11,175 bases of DNA from SG8-4 sp964562575 (GTDB lineage: Bacteria; Planctomycetota; Phycisphaerae; Sedimentisphaerales; Anaerobacaceae). A program made the position numbers and the translations under genes. Positions 5,655-11,175 of this stretch are shown here, one piece after another. The stretch lies in assembly GCA_964562575.1 (NCBI GenBank), contig CAZLTY010000159.1, positions 1 through 11,175 of the forward strand. The letters are read 5' to 3'. The notes beneath the pieces were generated by a model. The model ran no database searches. It had not been told where the DNA came from and saw only the letters and a program-made list of their open reading frames with translations. Each line of letters begins with the position of its first letter. The first letter of the stretch is position 1.

Positions 5655-8600
5655 ATGAAAAGACGGCTTCTCATCATTGTTCTGGCCATGCTTTGTCTCT
5701 CACAGGCGCAAGCGAACGAGCGGGCCGAATCGGTCCTGAAGAAGATCGGTGTCACGCGAGGGATCTGTATGCTTGTTGGTGACGCCGATTGTGACCTGGC
5801 CATCGCCCTTGCGGGTAGAAGCGAGTTGATTTTCTATGTACAACTGGCGCGGGGGCGAGAGGTCGCTGATGCATGCCGAGCGGCGGACGAAGCGAGTCTC
5901 TTTGGAACGCGCATATTCCTGGGTAGAGGATCGCCGGCAAAATTGCACCTGGCCGACAACATTGCCGACGCGCTTGTTGTGGTGAACAGTAAAGCCACGG
6001 TCACGCGAAAGGAGGCGTTGCGAGTCCTCCGGCCCGGAGGCAAGGCTTTGCTGGGTGACAAGGTCTTGACCAAGTCTTTTCCCGAAGGCGCCGACGACTG
6101 GAGCCATCCCTATCACGGTCCGGACAACAACCCGCTTTCGGCCGATCGCCTGATTCGTGCGCCGTACATGACGCAGTTCCTTGCCGATCCTCGCTACGGT
6201 CCTGCGCCGCAGTTGGCTGTCACCTCGGCCGGCCGGGTGTTTAAGGCGTTTGGTCACATTGCCTGGCACGAGCGAGAAGAGCCCTTGCTAAACACACTGG
6301 CGGCGTTCAACGGTTTTAACGGCACGATGCTCTGGAAACAACCGCTGCCGGACGGCCTCATGGTCCACCGCAACACGATGATCGCTACGCCGGATATGCT
6401 CTATCTGGGTGACGAGAAGTCCTGCAAACTTATCGATACCGCCACGGGCCGGAGCAAAGGCGAGATCGTTCCGCCGGTGGATGTGGCGGGCGGGACTTTC
6501 TGGAAGTGGATGGCGCTCGAGGACGGAACGCTTTACGCCGTGCTTGGCAAGGCTGAGCAGGTGGACGAAACGATGCGCTGGAAACGCCAGGCTCACGGCT
6601 GGCCCTGGACGGGTATATCCAAGGGCTACAATCAGTCCGAACAGCCCTGGGGATTCGGACGTAACCTGCTGGCGATTGATCCGAAGACCAAGAAGGTTTT
6701 GTGGCGCCATCATGAAGACGAGCCGATGGACGGCCGTGCCGTTTGCATGAAGGACGGGCGGATATTTGTCTTCCGGTTCGGGACGTACCTGACCTGCCTT
6801 GATGCGAAGACTGGAAAAGCCCTGTGGCGCAAGAGCAGGGACAACGCCCCCGAGCTGTTCAAGACGCTCGGCGAGTACCTCCCGCGTCAAAGCTGGCAGA
6901 CAAACTGGCGCACTACCGTATATCTAAAGTGCAGCGACAAAGCGCTATACTTCGCCGGCCCGCAGATTGGAAAACTTCTGGCCGTCTCGGCCAAAGACGG
7001 TCGGATACTCTGGGAGCACCCCTACGACAACTTCCAAATGGTCATTCATCCCGACGGCTTGTACGCCATCAGCGGTCCGTGGGCGAACAACCTCAGCAAG
7101 AAGTTCGACCCGCTGACAGGAGAGGTCCTGGCGGAGTTTCCGACGACAGGTCGCCGGGCATGTACTCGCCCGACGAGCACGTTGGACAGCCTCCTGTTCC
7201 GTGCGATGGGTGGCTCGGTCCGTTTCGATCTGGCCAGTTCCAGTCCGCGGTGGATTTCTCCCATGCGTCCTGACTGTCATGACGGGGTGACAGTGGCCAA
7301 CGGCCTGCTTTACTGGTGGCCCTTTGTATGCGACTGCCAGCTTACGCTCAACGGCTTCACCTGTGTCGGTCCGGCTGGCGACTTCGACTTTGCGCCGAAC
7401 ATTGATGGGGCCGAGCGACTTGAAAAGAGGCGAGGCAAAACCAAACCGGTCGCAACGCTCGCCGCATCCGATGCCGACTGGCCCACTTTCAGGGCGAACA
7501 ACCAGCGAACCACTGCGACCGGGGCAGTCGTCCCGGCGACAAGCAGCGTACTTTGGCGTGCTAAGTCACACACTCAGGCAGCGGCTAGGCCCACAGCTCC
7601 GGTGGCGGTTGGCGATCTCATTTTGCTCGCCGGCTCGGACGGCGTTGTCAAAGCGCTGGACAGCGATTCCGGGCGCGAGCAATGGAAGGCCTACACTGGA
7701 GGCGAAATCCGTATTCCGCCGACCATCTGGAGAGGCCGAGCGCTTGTCGGTTCCGCTGACGGCTGGGTCTATGCCTTTGAAGTCACCACAGGTAGGCTCC
7801 TCTGGCGCTTCCGGGCCGCTCCGACCGAGCGGAAGATTCCGGTTTATGGCAAGCTACTATCGACCTGGCCGGCGGCAAGCGGTGTTCTGGTAGAAGATGA
7901 CACCGCTTATGTAGCCGCTGGTCTTGTGAACTACGACGGAACCTATGTGTATGCTCTGGATCCGGCTACCGGAGAAGTCAAATGGTGTAACGACACGTCC
8001 GGGCATCTGGATCCTCAGGCTAATAGTGGTGTCAGTGCACAAGGACATCTCTTATTCTGCGATGACAAGCTTTATCTTGCCGGGGGCAACGCCGTTTCTC
8101 CCGGTGTGTACGATATCCGAGACGGTCAGTGCCTCAATGACCCGGCGCCCCTGGCGAGGAATGAGTCGACCAGCCCGCGCGGCTGGGAGCTTTTCCTGGT
8201 GGGCAACCGCGTGATCGCGTGCGGCAGCCCCCTCTACACGCATCCGGAAATCCCAGTGTACGACCACACGGTGACAAAGAAGCTGCTGCATGCGTCCGCT
8301 GGGCAGCGAGACGTCGTCTGGGTAGACAACAACAGATTGGCCTGCTACGAGCCACTCGACAAAGACGTTCTGAGCAGATGCGTGACGGATGAGAAGATCC
8401 CGAAGCATATCACGCAGGCGTGGGGCCAGTTCAAGGTCTCCGAGAGACCGTTATGGCAACATAGCTGCGAGGGCAGCCTCGCCCTGGCGGTGGCGAAGAA
8501 CGCAGCAGTGATCGCCGACTCAACCCGGGTCGCCGCAGTTGAGCTTAGCAGCGGGCGGCGGCTCTGGAGTCAGACACTGCCCTGTGCCCCGGTGCCGTGG

Positions 8601-8717
8601 GGAATGGCTGTAGATCGTACGGGCCGCGTGATTCTAACGTTGGTTGACGGTGAGGTAATCTGCATCGGCAAGGGGCGGCAGGCCGTCGCTCGCGAGACAG
8701 TCGGATCAGGATTCTAA
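5655..8717 (+). CDS. Exported PQQ-type beta-propeller protein with N-terminal Rossmann-like domain
   Basis: This is a 1020-residue exported protein. A Sec signal peptide covers residues 1-20 (hydrophobic LLIIVLAMLCL, cleavage after AQA). Residues about 24-140 look like a degenerate SAM-methyltransferase/Rossmann fold: LVGDADCDLAIALA where motif I would be, and LRVLRPGGKALLG (122-134) like a late methyltransferase strand. From about 147 (DDWSHPYHGPDNNPLS) the rest is a beta-propeller with repeats of the 'A-x-D-x-x-T-G-x-x-x-W' type near 339-350, 381-391, 442-453, 667-677, 706-717, 766-777 and 960-971. These bind PQQ in alcohol dehydrogenases, but I cannot identify PQQ-ligand residues, so a structural propeller is equally likely. 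I recall this two-part family as common in planctomycetes and their relatives, without a known reaction. The gene ends inside the 3' end of the convergent sulfatase gene. A role in outer-compartment sugar or sulfated-glycan metabolism is inferred from the neighbours only. Confidence 0.94.
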   Translation: MKRRLLIIVLAMLCLSQAQANERAESVLKKIGVTRGICMLVGDADCDLAIALAGRSELIFYVQLARGREVADACRAADEASLFGTRIFLGRGSPAKLHLADNIADALVVVNSKATVTRKEALRVLRPGGKALLGDKVLTKSFPEGADDWSHPYHGPDNNPLSADRLIRAPYMTQFLADPRYGPAPQLAVTSAGRVFKAFGHIAWHEREEPLLNTLAAFNGFNGTMLWKQPLPDGLMVHRNTMIATPDMLYLGDEKSCKLIDTATGRSKGEIVPPVDVAGGTFWKWMALEDGTLYAVLGKAEQVDETMRWKRQAHGWPWTGISKGYNQSEQPWGFGRNLLAIDPKTKKVLWRHHEDEPMDGRAVCMKDGRIFVFRFGTYLTCLDAKTGKALWRKSRDNAPELFKTLGEYLPRQSWQTNWRTTVYLKCSDKALYFAGPQIGKLLAVSAKDGRILWEHPYDNFQMVIHPDGLYAISGPWANNLSKKFDPLTGEVLAEFPTTGRRACTRPTSTLDSLLFRAMGGSVRFDLASSSPRWISPMRPDCHDGVTVANGLLYWWPFVCDCQLTLNGFTCVGPAGDFDFAPNIDGAERLEKRRGKTKPVATLAASDADWPTFRANNQRTTATGAVVPATSSVLWRAKSHTQAAARPTAPVAVGDLILLAGSDGVVKALDSDSGREQWKAYTGGEIRIPPTIWRGRALVGSADGWVYAFEVTTGRLLWRFRAAPTERKIPVYGKLLSTWPAASGVLVEDDTAYVAAGLVNYDGTYVYALDPATGEVKWCNDTSGHLDPQANSGVSAQGHLLFCDDKLYLAGGNAVSPGVYDIRDGQCLNDPAPLARNESTSPRGWELFLVGNRVIACGSPLYTHPEIPVYDHTVTKKLLHASAGQRDVVWVDNNRLACYEPLDKDVLSRCVTDEKIPKHITQAWGQFKVSERPLWQHSCEGSLALAVAKNAAVIADSTRVAAVELSSGRRLWSQTLPCAPVPWGMAVDRTGRVILTLVDGEVICIGKGRQAVARETVGSGF

Positions 8718-10184
8718 CCAGGGATCGTTGTTCTTGGCGAGCCATGCCCGGAGTTCTGCGGTTAGTTCTTCAACCACCTCGGGCCTGGAATCGGCGACGT
8801 TCCTCAACTGGTACGGATCACTTATGTTGTCGTGCAGGACGTGCTCGAGGGGTTTGTCGAGCGTCTTATTGACCATCAACGTATAGCGGTGTGTACGGAC
8901 CCCGCGGCGTCCCCATCCGGGTTCGCCGACGGGCACCCACATATAGAGTTGAGACGTGGGCCGCTTGCCCTTGCCCGTCAGAAACAACGATGCATGGCTG
9001 GTCCCTTCAGTCTCTCGTGGAATGTCACCAGCAAGACCCATTAAATCGAGCAGCGTCGGGCAGATGTCGGGCGTCGACAGCAGCAGATTGTCATGCCGGG
9101 CCCTGATCTTGCCGGGCCATCGTATGAGAAACGGCACGCGCATAGATTCTTCATAGTGCACGTTCTTGGTAGGTTGTTCGTGAGAGCCCAGGCAGTTTCC
9201 GTGGTCGGAGGTAAACACGACAATCGTGTCGTTCTTCAATCCCTCGTCCTCAATCGCCTTTAGAATGCGGCCGAACTGATCGTCCACGCCGGTGACCATT
9301 GCCAGGTAGTTCTTCATGTGCCGTCGGGCCAGCTTGCCGCCAGCGGTGTCCCCTTTGAGATTTACGTTCGCTCTGTTGATCAGCTCTTTGGTTGTTTTGC
9401 CCGCATAGGCATCCAGATATTTCTTCGGGACAAGTTGATAAGGCGTGTGGGGAGGATTCATCGATACGACCAGCGCAAAAGGTTTGCCCGCTTCCCTGTA
9501 CCTGGCGCCCGCGTTGGAAATATACTTGATTGCCAGGTCCGCTTCATGTTCCGGCCCCCATTGCTTGATCCTCCTCGGCTTATCACGCTCAGAGTCTGTC
9601 GCCCAGTACATCGGCGTGAGGTGATAATCGTAGGTTCCGTATGCATACCAGAAGTCAAACCCATGCCGGCGGTTCGGAGAGCACCATTCGTTCCAGGCGA
9701 ATTTGTCGCTGTTGTTCTCACATTTGACGTACGGTCTGTACGGAGCGTCAAGATGCCATTTTCCAATGTAGCCGAGACTGTAGCCGCGATTCTTTAGAAC
9801 GTCCGACCAACATCGATCCGATTCTCTCAGTTCATATCCGTGAGGGGCGCTGCGGCTGTTGCAGTTGCTCAGAACGCCGTTCGAGTGGGGCCACCTGCCC
9901 GTCATGAGCATTGCGCGATAAGGGCTGCAAACGGGATAATTGCTGACCGCACTGGTCAGTACGAGGCTCTCGGTGGCGAATCGGTCGAGAGTCGGAGTGA
10001 TCACAGGGTCTTCGTTCATAAATCCCATGGCATGTGCGCGCATCTGGTCGGGAAAAACAAAGACCAGATTGGGCGAATTCGGCCTCCCGGCCCTGGCGGC
10101 CAGCTCGGCGAGGGTAGAGTGACCCAACAGCCCTCCGGCGACGGTTTTCAAGAACTCTCGGCGGCTCCAATGTCCTTTCATCAT
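8706..10184 (-). CDS. Tat-exported formylglycine-dependent sulfatase
   Basis: This is a 492-residue alkaline-phosphatase-fold sulfatase, full length for the family. The N-terminus SRREFLK (7-13) followed by a hydrophobic stretch is a twin-arginine signal. The signature C-x-P-x-R is VCSPYR at 85-90, with C86 expected to be oxidised to formylglycine by an anaerobic or FGE-type maturase not present here. Metal-site residues include D46 (in FPDQMR), D327 and H328 (TSDHGN); GKWHL (141-145) and PPHTPY (244-249) supply further active-site residues. The C-terminal HDNISDPYQLRNVAD is typical of the family. It hydrolyses sulfate esters; the glycan or small-molecule substrate cannot be read from sequence. 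The start at 10184 (the first of two adjacent ATGs) has an excellent AAGGAGA six bases upstream. The 3' end overlaps the convergent propeller gene by 12 bases. Divergent to the DUF1080 gene, it probably works with it in periplasmic glycan breakdown. Confidence 0.96.
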   Translation of the reverse strand: MMKGHWSRREFLKTVAGGLLGHSTLAELAARAGRPNSPNLVFVFPDQMRAHAMGFMNEDPVITPTLDRFATESLVLTSAVSNYPVCSPYRAMLMTGRWPHSNGVLSNCNSRSAPHGYELRESDRCWSDVLKNRGYSLGYIGKWHLDAPYRPYVKCENNSDKFAWNEWCSPNRRHGFDFWYAYGTYDYHLTPMYWATDSERDKPRRIKQWGPEHEADLAIKYISNAGARYREAGKPFALVVSMNPPHTPYQLVPKKYLDAYAGKTTKELINRANVNLKGDTAGGKLARRHMKNYLAMVTGVDDQFGRILKAIEDEGLKNDTIVVFTSDHGNCLGSHEQPTKNVHYEESMRVPFLIRWPGKIRARHDNLLLSTPDICPTLLDLMGLAGDIPRETEGTSHASLFLTGKGKRPTSQLYMWVPVGEPGWGRRGVRTHRYTLMVNKTLDKPLEHVLHDNISDPYQLRNVADSRPEVVEELTAELRAWLAKNNDPWLES

Positions 10185-10390
10185 TCAAGATCTCCTTCGT
10201 ATGTTCGTGCCCAAATTACTCATCTGTACCTCAAGATTCTACGAGCAGACCTTCGGCGATACAACAACAAAAGAACAAGCCGAAACGTGCGTCAAACACT
10301 TGCAGTCCCTTTGCGGATGTGATAACCTGACGACATGCGATATCGCAGTGGTACCGTCAAACCGGTGGAAAGACATATGGAGAAGAGATT
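10185..10390. promoter_or_regulatory. Divergent control region between sulfatase and DUF1080 genes
   Basis: This 206-bp region must hold promoters for both genes. For the rightward gene, TTGCAG (10300-10305) and TAACCT (10323-10328), 17 bases apart, form a weak candidate. For the leftward gene, TTGACG (10295-10290) is a good -35, but the matching -10 (TTTTGT, 10272-10267) is poor. The two candidate promoters are back to back and overlap only slightly, so shared control is plausible. A 12-bp palindrome lies within the region (separate entry). Confidence 0.4.
10336..10347. promoter_or_regulatory. 12-bp perfect palindrome, possible operator
   Basis: TGCGATATCGCA is a perfect palindrome just downstream of the candidate -10 for the DUF1080 gene. 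A homodimeric regulator such as a LacI- or GntR-type protein could bind such a site. A 12-bp palindrome is expected by chance a few times in a window of this size, so position is the main argument. Confidence 0.3.
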
Positions 10391-11125
10391 ATGAGAAATC
10401 AAGCGAAATCACTGATGTTTGCTGCAACCCTGTTGCTTTGTGGTAATTGTTGCGTGCGAGCTGCGGAAATCCCGAAGTTCCGTGACCTCTTCAATGGCAA
10501 GGATCTCTCCGGATGGGTCAACGTCAACACGGCCAAGGATACGTGGTCCGTGCGGGACGGTCTGCTGGTCTGCACCGGACTCCCGATCGGGGTGATGCGC
10601 ACGGCCAGGCAGTACGAGAATTTTATCATGCACATTGAATGGAGGCACATGGAGGCCGGCGGCAATTCCGGCACGTTTATCTGGAGTGAGGGAACCGTCC
10701 CCGCAGGCAAGCGGCTGCCCAACGGGATGGAAGTGCAGATGCTGGAACTCGATTGGGTCAATCAACACAAGCGAAAAGATGGTACGCTGCCGCCGATCGC
10801 CTATGTGCACGGTGAACTCTTTGGTGCCGGCAGCCTGAAGACTGTTCCGGACAACCCGCGGGGCAGCCGGAGCAAGTCCGTCGAAAACCGCTGCAAGGGC
10901 AAAGGTCAGTGGAATACCTATGTCGTTGTAGCCGTTGACGGTGTCGTCAAGCTGTCGGTGAACGGCAAGTTTGTCAACGGCGTCAGCAAGGCATCGGTAA
11001 AGAAGGGCTACATCTGCCTGGAGTCCGAAGGCGCCGAGATACATTTCCGTAACATCAAAATAATGGAACTGCCGCCCGGCATCACGAGCGCAGAGAACAC
11101 CGCGCCTGTAGTCCGGAACGACTAA
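10391..11125 (+). CDS. Exported DUF1080 / 3-keto-disaccharide hydrolase-like protein
   Basis: This is a 244-residue exported single-domain protein. A signal peptide covers residues 1-25 (hydrophobic FAATLLLCGNCC, cleavage after RAA). Residues about 29-226 are a complete DUF1080 domain, a concanavalin-like beta-sandwich: FRDLFNGKDLSGW (30-42), WSVRDGLLVC (52-61), GNSGTFIW (91-98), GMEVQMLE (112-119), GQWNTY (172-177) and a closing KGYICLESEGAEIHFRNIKI (205-224). Some members are described as 3-keto-disaccharide hydrolases, cleaving 3-keto-glycosides; the substrate here is unknown. The start at 10391 has GGAG eight bases upstream. The CC at 20-21 sits in the signal region, but the context is not a convincing lipobox. 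Divergent from the sulfatase and near the propeller protein, it fits a sulfated-glycan or keto-sugar catabolic locus, a planctomycete hallmark. A keto-sugar oxidoreductase partner is not in the window. Confidence 0.95.
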   Translation: MRNQAKSLMFAATLLLCGNCCVRAAEIPKFRDLFNGKDLSGWVNVNTAKDTWSVRDGLLVCTGLPIGVMRTARQYENFIMHIEWRHMEAGGNSGTFIWSEGTVPAGKRLPNGMEVQMLELDWVNQHKRKDGTLPPIAYVHGELFGAGSLKTVPDNPRGSRSKSVENRCKGKGQWNTYVVVAVDGVVKLSVNGKFVNGVSKASVKKGYICLESEGAEIHFRNIKIMELPPGITSAENTAPVVRND

Positions 11126-11135
11126 GAGCACCTAA

Positions 11136-11168
11136 CAAAATGAGTCTGCATTCGAATCGCTTATTTTG
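11136..11168 (+). terminator. Weak terminator-like hairpin after the DUF1080 gene
   Basis: CAAAATGAG (11136-11144) pairs with CTTATTTTG (11160-11168) over nine pairs, one of them G-U, around a 15-base loop. It begins ten bases after the stop codon. The stem is AT-rich and ends in a T-stretch, so it resembles a bidirectional terminator of modest strength. The window ends just after it. Confidence 0.35.
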
Positions 11169-11175
11169 CCCCTGG

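Noticed and set aside
5700..6890. Antisense frames of 189 and 200 codons under the propeller gene
   Set aside because: They are long only because of high GC third positions on the other strand; the propeller frame carries a signal peptide and repeated motifs throughout.
10201..10446. 81-codon frame upstream of and overlapping the DUF1080 gene
   Set aside because: It has no Shine-Dalgarno sequence, covers the divergent control region, and overlaps a well-supported signal peptide start.
10409..11131. 240-codon antisense frame covering the DUF1080 gene
   Set aside because: It mirrors the DUF1080 gene almost exactly; the sense frame has a complete known domain.
1..11175. CRISPR array, tRNA/rRNA genes, transposase or integrase
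   Set aside because: No regularly spaced repeats of 24-40 bases, no tRNA-like cloverleaf and no transposase or recombinase motifs were seen on either strand by reading; a dedicated scan was not possible.

Overview
The window looks like a chromosomal stretch from a member of the PVC group, most likely a planctomycete. The evidence is a cluster of exported proteins that is very typical of that group: a large PQQ-type beta-propeller protein, a Tat-exported formylglycine sulfatase and a DUF1080 (3-keto-disaccharide hydrolase) protein. This assignment is inferred from gene content only. Base composition is moderate to GC-rich, and hand counts of sample lines suggest it dips around the ATPase gene at 3812-5167.

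Left part (1-5167), all genes on the minus strand. A 933-residue protein (620-3421) fuses an archaeo-eukaryotic primase (AEP) domain, an SF2 helicase and a C-terminal PD-(D/E)XK-type nuclease. This is the architecture of a DNA-directed conflict/defence protein, and the primase type is the one I recall being associated with so-called TOTE conflict systems. Downstream of it, and running off the left edge, is a HEAT-repeat-like protein (1-442) with its own good promoter. Upstream, after a 390-bp gap full of short repeats and dyads, lies a stand-alone AAA_14/DUF4143 ATPase (3812-5167, GTG start). This part reads as an accessory, defence-like or mobile segment.

Middle (5168-5654) is a 487-bp non-coding stretch. 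It holds a possible 50-codon small ORF or gene remnant, an inverted-repeat cluster, and a good extended -10 promoter for the next gene.

Right part (5655-11175) is a catabolic/export locus. A 1020-residue propeller protein with an N-terminal Rossmann-like domain is transcribed rightward and overlaps tail-to-tail, by 12 bp, with a leftward sulfatase. The sulfatase shares a 206-bp divergent control region with a rightward DUF1080 protein. All three carry export signals, so together they suggest extracytoplasmic breakdown of a sulfated glycan. A weak terminator-like hairpin closes the window.

The left half is the best candidate for an under-described system: a one-protein primase-helicase-nuclease with a HEAT-like neighbour. 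No RNA gene, CRISPR array or recognisable insertion sequence was found.
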